A stretch of DNA of 64,000 bases, from NCBI GenBank assembly GCA_003988855.1, contig QYAI01000022.1, positions 304,002 through 368,001 of the forward strand, given 5' to 3'. Below, in pieces: positions 1 through 11,356 of the stretch. Origin of the DNA: Arachnopeziza araneosa (Eukaryota > Ascomycota > Leotiomycetes > Helotiales > Arachnopezizaceae). Both the position numbers and the translations under genes were made by a program. Within the stretch, counting starts at the first letter, position 1. Each line of letters starts with the position of its first letter. The notes under the pieces were generated by a model. That model was not told the DNA's origin. It saw only the letters and a program-made list of their open reading frames with translations, and made no database searches.

Positions 1-1439
1 ATGGATCGCTACAGACCAACTGACTGACTGACTGACTGACTGACTGACCGACAAGCAAACAAACAAACAAACAAACAAACAAACACAAACATCAACCTCT
101 CCCACTCCCACTGAAAATCTCCGAAGGAACCCGAACCCTCTCTCTCAACATGTCCAGGCCAGGCCCATCTCGACCAAGTCAGGACCGAATATTGTTTTTG
201 CTCCCATGGCGTGCATCCCGCCAACCCAAAGTAGGACCCTTGCCTACGCCACAGTAGCCGCTGGAGTGGGGCACGGGGACTCCAGTTCACGGCCCACCTC
301 ATCAGCCCCCATCACGACCCCAAAACCCCTAGCCACAGCAACCGGGAGCGAACTAAAGCTCGTAAAGAAGGGAACCTGCTCGTGGAAGAAAAATCTCCAT
401 CCATCATCCTCACTTCGCTTCGACTTCCTCATCGTCATCTTCTCAAAATCCCCACGAGACGCGCAAAGTTTCTTTCCTGCTCGGCGTCTTATTTCCTGCC
501 GTGACGGTGCGGCGCCAAAGCCACCGGTGGAGAATGCCTTTTATTGACTGACCATTTCTTTCGGGTGACGTCCGAGACAGCTAATCTGAGCTACGAAGGT
601 AGACTTGGCAGCGAATGCCACGGTGGAGGGAAGCCATCGCAAGATAGCGAGAGAGTCTGCGATGAAGGCGCCCATGACTCTGGACTTGACTCCACGATGC
701 ACGCCTTGACATCTCAACCACCCATCTTCATGAATCGGTCCCATCCACGATCCCAACCCAACCTACCTATCTACCTACCTACCTTTACAGCCCTACCCAC
801 TCCATACATACAATTATCCAACCGAATAAACAACGAAGCAGGCAGGCGAGAGACCCGGAAGCGCCAGTCAGCCGCCGCCGCCGCCGATTGAAACCTCATC
901 CAGCTGCCTTGGCTTCCCATTCTGCTTTCCGTAGATGAATAAATGAAGGTGTCACTCAGCCCCAAGGTCGCAGCCAAGATGTCTCCCCACGAGTCCATCA
1001 CCGCAGGTTCATCTGCGGTAGTTCCGGAGAGGAGCGCTCTCTCTGGAACCAAGATGCAAATAAGCCCGAGTCGAGGGCTAGGGCCGAGGAATTCTTATCG
1101 GCAGACTCTCACAAAACTCCGGTCGTTACTTCGCCAAGGTCTTGGGTGTGGTTTTCATTTCAACTCTGTTCTGGGCAGTGGAGTCGAGGCTTGAATGAGT
1201 ATTGATCGGATAGATGGATTGATTAATCTGCCTATTAGGCAAGACAACATAGATAGCAGGAGCTATCTATGGTAGAGCTAGCTATCCCCATCTTTACCCG
1301 ACATTCAAATTTCTCATGCCCATTTCATTCCTTTTCGTACACCACTCTTTCAACCCTCCTCCCCCTCTAGCAATTTATGTATACAACTTCATCTCCGCTC
1401 CTCAAAAATCCAACCCCAAACCCAACTCCAGCAAGTCTA
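1..1439. other. No recognisable gene; simple repeats
   Basis: I see no gene here. The left edge has an ACTG tetranucleotide run (about 19-48) followed by an AAAC run (about 55-86), and a CTAC run lies at about 765-783. The short open frames on both strands mostly begin at non-ATG codons and show no family resemblance. The right part lies just beyond the stop codon of the acyl-CoA synthetase and probably includes its 3' UTR. Confidence 0.6.
19..86. repeat. ACTG and AAAC microsatellites
   Basis: Two tetranucleotide runs lie side by side: (ACTG)n at about 19-48 and (AAAC)n at about 55-86. The overlapping minus-strand open frame that reads Ser-Val-Ser-Gln repeats is only a translation of these runs. 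Confidence 0.9.
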
Positions 1440-3672
1440 CTACAGTTTCGCTCTCGGGGTCTCGTCCGCCAACGCCTCAGCATACATCTGATCGATCCGA
1501 TCGCGGAACTTCTTCGCCGCTTGGGGACGTTTGAGTTTCAATCTATGGTAGTTAGCTTCTCTATTCCACTTCAAGGATACGATCATAGAATAAGAGGAAC
1601 AAGAAAACATACGTAGGGGTAAACAAATCATTGTCAATCGTGAATGGATCAAGCTCCAGCCAAACACCCCTAACTCTCTCCCACCCATTAAATCGATTCT
1701 TCTTCCCAATGCCATCTAAAATCTTCAACACAGCCTTTCTGACTCTATCATCCTTGGCTGCTTCCCGGATCGCATCCAGATCCGTCTCTTTGATTGACTT
1801 CCCTAGTATCTTACTTGCGAATGGCGCAAATTGCACAGGATCAACGCCAAAGATTGACACGAGGAAAGCTTGCGTGGAATCACCGTGCACTAATGCAGTG
1901 TTAACGATGTTGGTGTTGGCGAGATAGACATTCTCAATGCGTTCTGGGGTGACGTATTCGCCCTGTGCGAGCTTGAGGACGTTTTTCACGCGGTCGATGA
2001 TCTTAATCCTGCCTAAGGAGTCGATCTCTGCAACATCACCGGTACGGAACCAGCCATCTTCGGTGAAGGCTTTTTCTGTCGCCTCAGGATTCCTGTAGTA
2101 TTCTTTGAAGAGGTTGTTTCCTCGCATGAGCAGCTCGCCTCGTGGGTTAGGCTTGTCGGTAGCGAGGTAATCCATTTCAGGGACGGATAGGAGACAGGCT
2201 TCCATGCCAGGGGTGACGGCACCACAGTTACCAGTGGAGTAGTCGTTGTCAAGCTGCGCAGTTCCTACAGCGTACGTCTCAGTCAATCCGTAACCTTGGA
2301 TAAAGTCGTTTCCGAAAGCTGCGCGTATGTATTGGTGGAGTGAGGGATCAATGGGAGCTGCACCACTGATCATTCCTCGGCAGCGTTGAAGACCGAATGC
2401 GGACTTTAGTTTGGGCGTAAAGAAGCTGTCATACAGAACATGGCGGTTGGTGGCCTGTCCATTGGGCAGTTTCATATTTGCAAGCTTGGTACTGATAACA
2501 TGTCGTCCTAGAGCGCCCTTGACACCAGTGGCATTATCGATTTGAGTTCGTATGGCAGAACCGAAACGATTAAAGAGTCTGGGAACGGAATTAAATCCAG
2601 TCGGACGCAAGAGCTTCATGTCATCTATCAATCCTAGAATATCACCACGGAAATATCCAATCGATGCACCAACCGCTAGGGCACCGTGTTCGGCAACTCG
2701 TTGGTAGATGTGTGCAAGTGGCATATAAGAGATGAAGACATCGCCAGGGACCTGTTCGGAGAGGACCCGGCTCGAGGAAGTTCCTGATGTTGCAATTGCA
2801 TGGGTGAGGACCACTCCTTTGGGATTCCCGGTAGTTCCTGAAGTGTAGTTGATTGTGATGATGTCGTCTGGCTGAGGTGGCTTCATTGGTAGGCCAGAAG
2901 CAGCTCCCAAAGCTTCGACATCTTTGATATAATGAATCGAGATACCCGCATCTTTAGCAAGAGCATTGAGCAAATCTTTCTTGGATTCTCCAGGTCTCTC
3001 TCCAGCATCTAGCGGATCTAGGCAAACTATGAGCTTCAGCGTGGGTACGCGTGGGGCAAGCTTCAGTAAGACCGGAACATGGGCAAGGCTCGAGATGACG
3101 CAGGAGAGGGTTGCATGGTTGAGGATGAACTCCGTTGTATCGGGACCAAGAGTATCGTAAATCGAAACGGTGAACAAGGATTGAGACATCATTGCCAAAT
3201 CTGCCATTGGTTAGAATAAAAGGCCATTCAGCTCAGGTAACCCACCAGAGATCTGCCACTCTGCTCGATTCTGACACCATAAGCCAACCCCGTACTTCTC
3301 TCCATCGATTCCTGCCTTTTTATATAGCTCGACTATTCCAGCACCAAAGTTCTTTCTCCTCAAAGCCACCTCGCTGTACTTCAACCATTCGTAATCCCCC
3401 CATGTCTTGGTGGCAGGGTCCCAATGCCGTGTCCCCAAACACCTCGCATTCGGTCGCTTCTTGCGCGCAACCTCGAAAGCGTCATGCGCGGTCTGCACCT
3501 GGGGATCTACCGTCTGGAGCAAGGGACGATCGACGAAGCGCCAGTGTCTGTAGACTGCGGAGCGGCCTTCGCGTTCGCTGCCAGGAATTGGGAGGCCAAA
3601 AGGGGAGCCAGGCGGTGGCGGCACACGGAGGGCTTTAACGAGAGCTTCAGGGTCTGTAGGGTAGGAAACCAT
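1440..3672 (-). CDS. Long-chain fatty acid--CoA ligase (Faa1/LACS type)
   Basis: Activates long-chain fatty acids to acyl-CoA through an acyl-adenylate, feeding lipid synthesis and beta-oxidation. The model has three exons: 3246-3672, 1613-3200 and 1440-1542. The introns are 3201-3245 (45 bp, GTGGGT...CAG) and 1543-1612 (70 bp, GTATGT...TAG). The product is 705 residues, the usual size for fungal Faa1-like enzymes. The ATP/AMP-binding P-loop YTSGTTGNPKG, the GYGLTETYA motif and DGWFRTGDV are all present and in order. The start ATG at 3672 is the only ATG of the first exon in a sensible place. The stop is TAG. No N-terminal membrane anchor is obvious. Which paralogue it is (peroxisomal or cytosolic) cannot be told from the sequence; I see no clear PTS1 at the C-terminus, which ends RAKL. 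Confidence 0.95.
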
Positions 3673-4088
3673 GATGCTTTGATTGGGGAGGTGAGACTGG
3701 AAGAATTTAGTTTGGGGATACAGGAGGTCTCGGGGATGGCAAATACCTGTGGCGCCTTTGTGTCTCCTCGGAGGATCAACAACGGAAAATGAGTTTGGTG
3801 GGGGAAGCTCAAAGAGGATGGGTGGTCATGTCATGGAAGAACGAGAAGATGAATTCGGAAGAGGAGGAAGAGGAGGAAGAGGAGGGGGAAGAAAGGAGTT
3901 GTTCTTCGGTCAGCATGTGCTTGGGGAAGTACTAGGGGTCATTCGGTCGTCGACTTTCGACCAGAAATCAAGCCTCGGCTCTTTGCATGCAAAACCAGCA
4001 CCAACCACACGTCGGAGTGGGCGCGGAGAGATTTCACAAATGGAGAATGGACCACGGTCGTTTCTGCATGGACATGATCATGATCATT

Positions 4089-4122
<34 letters not shown>

Positions 4123-4665
4123 CTATTATCATCTCTTCTATCGACACTTCTTCTTTCTCTCCCATCTCCATCTCATGCGGACGCAGCTCCAAACGAACGT
4201 CGCACGGCAACCAAGCTTTCCCGACCACGGGGAACCGTCGCTCTTCGGCGCAGGAGTCTCACCGGTGCTGCTGCCGCTGCTGCTTATTGGAGCTGCTGAA
4301 TGCCGTCATGCTGTCATACTGCAGTCAATCACCATTACAATTTATCAGAACCTTATTTGGCAGCCTCTCCATCCTTCTCATGCCGGGAGAGGCCGCTGAT
4401 TGGAAATCAATGAAAATGCCTTCCTCCTCTCGTCAGTTTGGTTCATATGTGAGATCCCGCGGATGGCCACATCCGGGAGGTCAGAGATCTCTCACATCTT
4501 CGGTTTGCAAGGGTTTCTTTTGGAGTTCTTATAAGCAGCGTGTCTTGAATTGTCAGTGTCGTTTTCTTCCATGTCATTGCCCAATGTTTGTGGTATCATT
4601 AATCATTTCCATCTTCATACAATCTTCCAGTCTCCCACCATCGCTATGCAACATTTCCCAATAAC
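3673..4665. other. Intergenic: promoter side of the acyl-CoA ligase
   Basis: No gene recognised. The stretch holds a purine-rich GGA/GAA block at about 3858-3900 and an (ATC)n run at about 4087-4121. A plus-strand open frame across it is a low-complexity His-rich translation of that run. The region should contain the promoter of the ligase and the 3' UTR of the dioxygenase gene. Confidence 0.6.
4087..4121. repeat. (ATC)n microsatellite
   Basis: Trinucleotide run of about 11 units. It produces the poly-His and poly-Met shadow frames on the two strands. Confidence 0.9.
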
Positions 4666-5934
4666 CTACAGATTCCCTCTCTCCGCCTGCTCCCTCTCAA
4701 TGGCCTCAAACAGACTCTTGAAATTCCCCGCTCCAAACCCATCAAAGTCCTCCCTCTGGATAATCTCAATAAAAACCGTCGGTCTATCCATAAGCGGTTT
4801 CGTGAAAAGTTGAAGTAGATAGCCCCCTTCATCAAAATCAATGAGAATGTTAAGCTTCTCAATGGTATCAAAATCCTCCTTCAATTTCCAACTTCTCTTA
4901 TCAGTCTTCAGCCTCTGCCTCATGGTATCATAATAAGTCCCCGGAACAGAAATAAACTCCACACCTCGTTGACGCATGTTCGACACCGCAGCGATGATAT
5001 TATTTGTCCGGAGAGCAATATGTTGCACTCCTGCGCCAGAGTAGAAATCAACGTATTCTTCAATCTGTGACTTTTTCTTGCCTGGCGCTGGTTCATTGAT
5101 GGGCATCTTTACAATGTTATTAGGCGAGGCCATGACGATGGATTTTAGGGCTGAGAATTCGGTTGAGATTTGACTGTCGTCCACGGACCAGAATCGGTGG
5201 AATGAGAGGCAGTTTTCGTAGTAATCGCAGGCTGCTTCCATGGCGCCCCAGTCTTGGTTACCAACGCAGTGGTCGATGGCTTCTAGGAACACTGGGGGAA
5301 GGAGGGATTGTAAAGGGTCGACTTTGTGTGCTGGGATGTCTTTGAAGCCAGGGAGGAAGGTGCCGCGGTATGAGCTCCGTGAGAGGAGGGTATGTGTTGT
5401 GTCGCCATAGGTCCTTATAATCGCCGTTTCCACATACCCATTTCCATCCTCGATTCTCCTTGGGGCTTGTACACTCACAGCGCCCTGTTGTACGGCTTGT
5501 GTGTATACACCTTCCACATCATCTACCTCGAAAGATACGTCCTTGACTGCATCTCCGTGTTTCTCAAGGTGGTAGTATATCTCCTTCAGCAGCTCCCGCT
5601 CCTCAGATGTGATGGGTTCATCACCGTCTAAGCAGGTGTATGATTTTAAGGGACTGGTGAGCACGAAGCGGATGGCGCCATTCCCAACAACGTGAGAGGC
5701 GATGTAGCGAGATCCGGTCTCGAGACCGCGATATGCAATTGTTTTGAAGCCAAGACGGGTGGTGTAGAAGGCGGCAGCTTGTTTAGCGTTACCTACATAC
5801 CAGGTGATGTGATCGTATCCGTGGAAATTGGGGACGCTGTCTCCCACGGCTAGAGAACCGTTTGTGTTGTTTATGGTTGGGAAAGTGAGGGATGTGGGTG
5901 TCAAAACGGGGGGGGTAATTGCAGATGGGGCCAT
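4666..5934 (-). CDS. 4-hydroxyphenylpyruvate dioxygenase
   Basis: Converts 4-hydroxyphenylpyruvate to homogentisate in tyrosine catabolism, the precursor step for pyomelanin. It is a non-haem Fe(II) enzyme of the vicinal-oxygen-chelate fold. A single exon encodes 422 residues from the ATG at 5934. The frame stays open upstream to 6003, but only from a TTG, so I take the ATG. Two VOC domains are visible. The metal ligands sit where the family has them: His in EAIDHCVGN, His in GVQHIALRT, and Glu in TVFIEIIQR. It is transcribed away from a TTC36-like gene, with 579 bp between the two ATGs. No other tyrosine-pathway gene (homogentisate dioxygenase, FAH, maleylacetoacetate isomerase) lies in the window, so this is not the usual tyrosine-degradation cluster. 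Confidence 0.96.
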   Translation of the reverse strand: MAPSAITPPVLTPTSLTFPTINNTNGSLAVGDSVPNFHGYDHITWYVGNAKQAAAFYTTRLGFKTIAYRGLETGSRYIASHVVGNGAIRFVLTSPLKSYTCLDGDEPITSEERELLKEIYYHLEKHGDAVKDVSFEVDDVEGVYTQAVQQGAVSVQAPRRIEDGNGYVETAIIRTYGDTTHTLLSRSSYRGTFLPGFKDIPAHKVDPLQSLLPPVFLEAIDHCVGNQDWGAMEAACDYYENCLSFHRFWSVDDSQISTEFSALKSIVMASPNNIVKMPINEPAPGKKKSQIEEYVDFYSGAGVQHIALRTNNIIAAVSNMRQRGVEFISVPGTYYDTMRQRLKTDKRSWKLKEDFDTIEKLNILIDFDEGGYLLQLFTKPLMDRPTVFIEIIQREDFDGFGAGNFKSLFEAIEREQAERGNL

Positions 5935-6513
5935 AGTAACAAGAAAAGTACTCGCAGAAGCAGAAGCAGAAAATAGGAGTGATCTCTTGCTTGACTGAAG
6001 CAAATGATGCGAACAAAGAAAAGGCCAAATGCCGAGCGGAATCTCTGGGATTATGTACTTGTACCTGTCGATATCGAACGCTCACATGCGCCGATTAGGA
6101 AGCTGAGACCGTCATCGTTTGGCCTTCATGCTTACGAAGGGCTGGAGGAAAATCATCTTGATTGGAAGTTGTGGGGATGAGTCGCTCTCCAGTGCGGAAA
6201 GTTGGAGTTGAGGTTGAGCGGCTTAAGAAGCGCCGCAAGTAGCCGAGCAGAGAAGAGGTAGTCAACACCCTCCCACCTCCCGACGACATTCTTGCGGCAG
6301 AAACGTGATGTTGATTAGATATGGTAGGTTGACTTGCTTCACTCCCTCGACTTTTCACTTCTCTGTTTTCGTAAGTTTCTTCTCATCTCATCTCATCTCG
6401 ATTTCAACCTCACCCAATATCATCTGGGAGCAGATCACATACCTCTCTTACTCTTCTCTACCACTCAACCCAAAGTACCCTCTCATTCCATCCCATCATA
6501 TCCAGTCCCTAAC
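5935..6513. promoter_or_regulatory. Shared divergent promoter, HPPD and TTC36-like gene
   Basis: The 579 bp between the start codons of two divergent genes must carry both 5' regions. The side next to the TTC36-like gene is CT-rich (about 6340-6512), as is common just upstream of fungal starts. I did not identify a defined operator. Confidence 0.6.
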
Positions 6514-7344
6514 ATGGCATCCATCAAGCCTCTCACACTCCACGACCATTGGATCCTCACCAAACTCTCCGATCCCGAGGCCTCACCATCACCCATCCTC
6601 CTGGACTCCTCTCTTCCACCAGATGCCCATATCACCTCACCCGCAACTTACAAAGAACTCGTCTCCACAGAACTCACCATCATCTCCCATCTCCAAAAGG
6701 CCGAACTCTCCCTAGGCCCATCACCCACCCCATCACAAACCCACACTGTTCTCACCACCTACCTCTCCGCTATCGACTCCCTCTCCACCCTCATAGAACA
6801 ACATCCCAACTACGCATCCGCGCGAAACAACCGCGCTCAAGCCCTACGTCGTGTGTATGGGGACGGCATCTTAGTCTCTCATCCTTCCCAAACCAATACC
6901 GCTACAAGTAACCTCACCCTGTCCCCTCCCACGTCAACGCCGGAGAGCACCCTCCTCGCCGCCTCAACCGTTATCCTCAATGACCTTACACTCTGCATAT
7001 CCCTCCTCACACCGCGCACTCCATTCTCTCCCCTCTCACCCCAAACAGCCAAGACCCTCTCTCAAGCATACACCCAGCGAGGAGCCGTGTACCACTTCAC
7101 ATCCAAAGCGCTCTCTACCCCAGGCGCAGGATTGAGGAGAGCGTCTGAGCGGGAGGAGAAAGATTGGAGCGTGCTGCAGTTTGAGGAGGCGGCGAGTCGG
7201 GATTTCATGTCGGGTGGGAGACTGGGGAATGAGGTTGCCAGAGGGTTGGGGGTGGTGACGAATCCGACGGCGAAGTTGTGTGGCGATATGGTGCGGGAGG
7301 CGATGAGGAGAGAGGTCGTGGGCGGCGAGGAGAGCAGGAAGTAA
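6514..7344 (+). CDS. TTC36-type tetratricopeptide protein
   Basis: A 276-residue single-exon protein starting at the ATG at 6514. The frame is open upstream from 6334, but without an ATG there. A TPR-like core is followed by the signature of the TTC36 family: NNRAQALRR in the middle, then AYTQRGAVYHF, then FEEAASRDF and a final block with NPTAKLCGDMVREAMRRE. The vertebrate protein has the same order (NNRAQ, QRG, ARRDFE, NPYAxLCNxML). The N-terminal half is rich in Ser, Pro and Thr. Vertebrate TTC36 is reported to bind and stabilise 4-hydroxyphenylpyruvate dioxygenase, and that enzyme is encoded next door on the other strand. The family call rests on motif order only. A general TPR protein is the alternative. 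Confidence 0.75.
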   Translation: MASIKPLTLHDHWILTKLSDPEASPSPILLDSSLPPDAHITSPATYKELVSTELTIISHLQKAELSLGPSPTPSQTHTVLTTYLSAIDSLSTLIEQHPNYASARNNRAQALRRVYGDGILVSHPSQTNTATSNLTLSPPTSTPESTLLAASTVILNDLTLCISLLTPRTPFSPLSPQTAKTLSQAYTQRGAVYHFTSKALSTPGAGLRRASEREEKDWSVLQFEEAASRDFMSGGRLGNEVARGLGVVTNPTAKLCGDMVREAMRREVVGGEESRK

Positions 7345-7355
7345 GAGAGAGAAAG

Positions 7356-7472
7356 GTACAGAGAGAGAAAGTACAGAGAGAGAAAGTACAGAGAGAGAAA
7401 GTACAGAGAGAGAAAGTACAGAGAGAGAAAGTACAGAGAGAGAAGGTACAGAGAGAGAAAAGTACAGAGAGA
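7356..7472 (+). repeat. 15-bp minisatellite, about 7.7 units
   Basis: The unit GTACAGAGAGAGAAA repeats head to tail: seven full copies, with a single A-to-G change in the sixth and one inserted A before the last partial copy. It begins 12 bp after the stop codon of the TTC36-like gene, so it probably falls in the 3' UTR. Because the period is a multiple of three, it opens frames on both strands. Confidence 0.93.
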
Positions 7473-7664
7473 CATTCTAACCGAAGGCCGATGTGCTTGC
7501 ACCATGTAGGAGGAGGTTAAGAAATACCCCAAGCCGATGGGACACTTGTATATAGCAAACCAGAAGCACGGCAGTAAGAAGAATGCAGAGACATAGCAAA
7601 AGCAACAAACGACAAACACAAAAGAAAGCCACGAACCAGCAGAACCAAAACACAAAACTCTCGC

Positions 7665-7702
7665 ATCCATCCATCCATCCATCCCTCCATCCATCCATCT
7701 CC
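7665..7702. repeat. (CCAT)n microsatellite
   Basis: Tetranucleotide run with one CCCT interruption. Confidence 0.85.
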
Positions 7703-8767
7703 AACCATTCATCCACAAACCCACCCCTTCCCACCTCTCCACCTCTCCACCCAAACCCTCCCACCACGTAGTGCACGCCGTGCACGCACTTTCCCCCCAT
7801 CCAATCCTCCCGCCTCCTCCCCGGTCCCGATCGATGCCAGGCAATTCTTCCCCCCTCCTCTCACCTCTTATTCCCATTTGCTTTATCTGTTTTCTTCATG
7901 AACCGCTCGATCCGGTCGAGCAAAGGGTACGCTTTCGCGCGCGTGTCGCCGTGTGGCGGCGGGTGTTTTACCGGGTGTGTGTGTGTGCGAGCGAGCGAGC
8001 GTGGTAAAAATAGAATCGCGTGATCAGATGGGGAGCGCGGAAATGATGGCGCTCGTGGACCGGGGGAGTAGATTAACTTAGATGAGGAGAGGGTGAGGCC
8101 CGGCCGTGGAGATTGGAGAGGGTGTGACACTCGTCAAATGTAAAAAAGACTTACTCTCCATGTTTCACAGGCCATGGGGATATCAGATTCACGCGTAGAG
8201 AGATGGAGAAGATAAGATGTTTATTTGGATACATTCAATTCATATACCGTCCTATCCAAATGTCAAAACACACTCAATTCCTTGCTGGGCTTATCCTTTA
8301 TACCAACCCTCCAATTCATATCCCAATGGCCATTCTTCCTAATAGATTACAGAATGGTCGCCCCAACGAATCTTATTCCTTCATTGCAGCTCCAGGCTCA
8401 CCCCAACCTTGCAAGCACCACAAACATAAGAAAACCCCAACTTGGGGTATGCTCGCCTAAAATTTCCGGCGGCACTTTAAGAAGTAAGGAGATTCGAAGC
8501 AACGACGTATGCCTGTGCTTTTGCAAAATTCGAAAGTGGCCTCCATTATGGTTAGCCGTCCAAACATAAAGGCAAGTGCGAATATGAAACATCGGAAGTC
8601 GTGTTAGAATGAACATGCTGATGGGTGTCGTATCGATGCTGGAAACAGGTTTGAATTGTTGATTTACTGTAAACTCCTTTCTCCTGTTGACGCCTGGGAA
8701 CCAAACCCTTCCCTTGTGGCTTAACGCCAAGAAGGAACCAGATAGATATAAGAAAATATTCCTGTCA

Positions 8768-10420
8768 CTACGAAACCAGCGGTGGACATTCGCGGCTCAC
8801 CCGAGCACCATTCGCACGGCTATATACCAGTTTGGGCTGGATCTCATCTTCATCGTCATCCTCAGCATCCTTATCCATGTGAGGACGTTCACCATTCGCG
8901 AGACGTTGGCTGTCTATAGCGGAAGCGGTAGCCGAGAAAACGGCGTCATATGGTCGTTTACCGTTGCGTGGTTCCGTCGGAGCAGAATAATGTTCATACG
9001 GTTCCATCCTCTCCGGAGCACGCTCCGCTGGTCGTGCATAATTACTGCCGACTGGAGGCACGATAGGCCCGAGGGGCGAGCTCACGTTATCATGTTTTGC
9101 ATCAGTAGGTGGTAGTCTGAGCGGTGGGAGAGCCGCCGGACTGGGTGCGTGAAACTGCGGACGATTATAAATGGGATCGACAGGAGGATATGAGGAAGCT
9201 GGTGCAGGATAGGACGATCTTCTGATTTCTTGCTCATAGGCATCACGAGGAGGATTGGTAGGATAGGCGGAATGAGGGTACTGCCTGTCGTAACCATAGT
9301 TGGAAGCAGGAGGAGCTGGTGGAGGAGGTCGATATTGAGACTGGCCGGGAGCATTGTAGCTGGTTGGTTGTTGGTATGACTGTGGTGTAGGAGGCTGTGG
9401 CGGAGCAAAATGGGAAGGAGTCTGAAACTGGGGTCGAGCATTATCCATGAAGGAGAGATGGCCACCAGAGCCCGACTGTCCAGGAGGGTATGGATTATGG
9501 CCATGCTCGTGGGGGTGAGAGCCAACCGCATACACAGGCGAAGCTGGAATGCTATCCGCGCTGTTGGATCGTTCCCTGAATGGTTCTGATGTGACTTCAC
9601 GACCACGTCGAGCATAATCATCCTCTGGAGCCTCATCGAAATCCCTACTTTCCTTGGTGTCCCGCCTTCTCATGCGAACATCGCGTCGGATGCGAACTCG
9701 GCAACCTTGCTCAGCAACAGTTCGGCTGAGATGGGTGCTCTCTGCTAGACCAGGGAACTTCTTGGCACTAAACACAGTGAAAGGTGCTGACTTGACCTCT
9801 AATCTCCAATCAAATGACTTGTCTGGTGCTCCAGGTCCGTTGAGATGGGCTGGCTTTGGCCCAGGTGATTCAGGGTCCTTGTCATGATCGTGCTTCGTCT
9901 CCTCATACAGGTTAAAGCTCAGGCAATATGTACCTTCATGGCGTACCGAGAGATCTGGGAAGATGAAGTAGCCAGCTTCAGTTGGACGATCCAAGTAGGC
10001 CATTCCCGATACAGGCATTCCCGTCAAGACAGGAATTGGAGTAGCGGCTGCTTGTTGAAGTCCACGACCTCTTGCAATTGGGCGGGCCGCTTCGAGTGTC
10101 GCGAACAGGAAGAAATTCGCCTCGTAAGCAAATGTGATATCCTCCGGATTCGGTCCCTCTCCTTCGAAGATGCGCAACTCGACAACTGGTGGTGGATCAA
10201 CCGGTCGTCGATCGGCGGACGCTTCCAGGCGTTAGCAGACTCGAGCATAACTGCATGATTGATACTCACACTTGGCACCGGAACCGCATGCTCTGGCACG
10301 CTCTGGCTGTTGAATGACTGTTAGGGAGTATGTGAGCTTCCTGCTCGGCGTCTCGGCTGAGCCTCTAGTAATGCGCTGGACCGTCCTCTTCATCTGGACG
10401 GGAACGGTTGGAGCCGTCAT
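8768..10420 (-). CDS. veA: Velvet-family global regulator VeA
   Basis: VeA is the light-responsive scaffold of the velvet complex (with VelB and LaeA) that links development to secondary metabolism. There are two exons, 10270-10420 and 8768-10221, joined by a 48-bp intron (10222-10269, GTGAGT, branch GCTAAC, AAG acceptor). The product is 534 residues. The velvet domain is complete: QQPERARACGSGAK, then DRRPVDPPPVVELRIFE, then NFFLFATLE, PVLTG and GYFIFPDLSVRHEG. The intron falls inside the first of these blocks, as in relatives. A basic cluster (RIRRDVRMRRRD) follows the domain. The long C-terminal half is Pro/Gln/Tyr-rich and disordered, with an acidic run near the end. I chose the ATG at 10420, just before PTVPVQMKR. 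About 7 kb upstream has no recognised gene. Confidence 0.95.
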
Positions 10421-10804
10421 CGTGAACTGCTCCCTGGTAATCAATTGAAGGGTGGTGGTGTTGTTATGTCCAACAGTATATAATGACAGTGATATCGCCT
10501 GGTTCCAGCGATCAGCCTTGTTCTCAAACGATTGAGCAGCGACCCGGTTCCCCGACAGCCACCGTGCTGGGTCTGCGATGAACAAAGGCCGAGATAAAGC
10601 TCACCTCTCACGGTTCCGCGCCACAAAGCGAAGAGATCGACAGACGAAGGCGAGATTGACGGAACGTAGTCAAAGAGTGTCCAGGTATGGAATTCTTTCT
10701 TGTCTCGACGACTTGGGTTGGGGTTACCGGATGAACTGAACTCGGGTCGCTTGGATGCCTTTTTCGGAGTGGAAACTGTGTCGGTGGTCGACACACAGCC
10801 AAGA

Positions 10805-10836
10805 TGGAGGAGGAGGAGGAGGAGGAGGAGGAGGAG
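10805..10836. repeat. (GGA)n microsatellite
   Basis: Trinucleotide run upstream of veA, about ten units; likely within its 5' leader or promoter. Confidence 0.9.
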
Positions 10837-11132
10837 TTGCGGCGATGAATCTTCGTCTGCACTGGCCTGTGGTTGAGTGAGACCAAGTTGTCACGAGTCG
10901 ACGACGACGAGTGTCGAGTCTGGGAGGGTTGAGGATGGGAGGAGGTACAGAGGACAAAAAGAGGAGATGGAGGAGAAGGAGCGAGAGTGAGGCAGGCAGG
11001 CAGGAAGGCAGGAAGGCAGGAGCGGCCTAGGCATTGGCTGGCTGGGGATTGATTTTCGCTTCGCTAGAGGTTCCTTTTCCCAACTCCCACCCACTGGGAA
11101 AGTACGCTCGGGAGACTCCCAGTCGGGGGGGG

Positions 11133-11156
11133 GCTGCTGCTGCTGCTGCTGCTGCT
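11133..11156. repeat. (CTG)n microsatellite
   Basis: Eight or so CTG units directly after a G-run, upstream of veA. Confidence 0.9.
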
Positions 11157-11300
11157 TTGGCAAGACGCAATCCACCAAAGGAGTGGGAACGCCTCATGAT
11201 TGGCCGGCCATCATGCAGGGCGCTGGCACCCCCTCCCAAGTGGATGTCTTCAGGTCGAACCTTCCAAGTTCTGTTCCAGTCACACAACCCATCGCTCTTT

Positions 11301-11356
11301 CCCCACCCACCACCCACCACCCACCACTCACCACTCACCACTCACCACTCACTCAC
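11301..11356. repeat. CCCACCA / CACTCAC low-complexity repeat
   Basis: Short imperfect tandem units of CACC and CACTCAC type. They make the His/Pro/Thr-rich shadow frames here. Confidence 0.8.

Larger units (their letters stand above)
7345..8767. other. Intergenic: convergent end region with repeats
   Basis: This lies between the ends of the TTC36-like gene and veA, which converge. It holds a 15-bp minisatellite right after the stop codon and a CCAT tetranucleotide run (about 7665-7702). The long minus-strand open frame over the minisatellite is a product of the repeat. I see no gene. Confidence 0.6.

Noticed and set aside
3749..4399. 216-codon plus-strand frame with a His run
   Set aside because: The frame is a translation of the GGA block and the (ATC)n repeat; no domain and no splice context.
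7062..7877. 271-codon minus-strand frame with repeated SLYFL units
   Set aside because: It is opened by the 15-bp minisatellite and overlaps the coding end of the TTC36-like gene.
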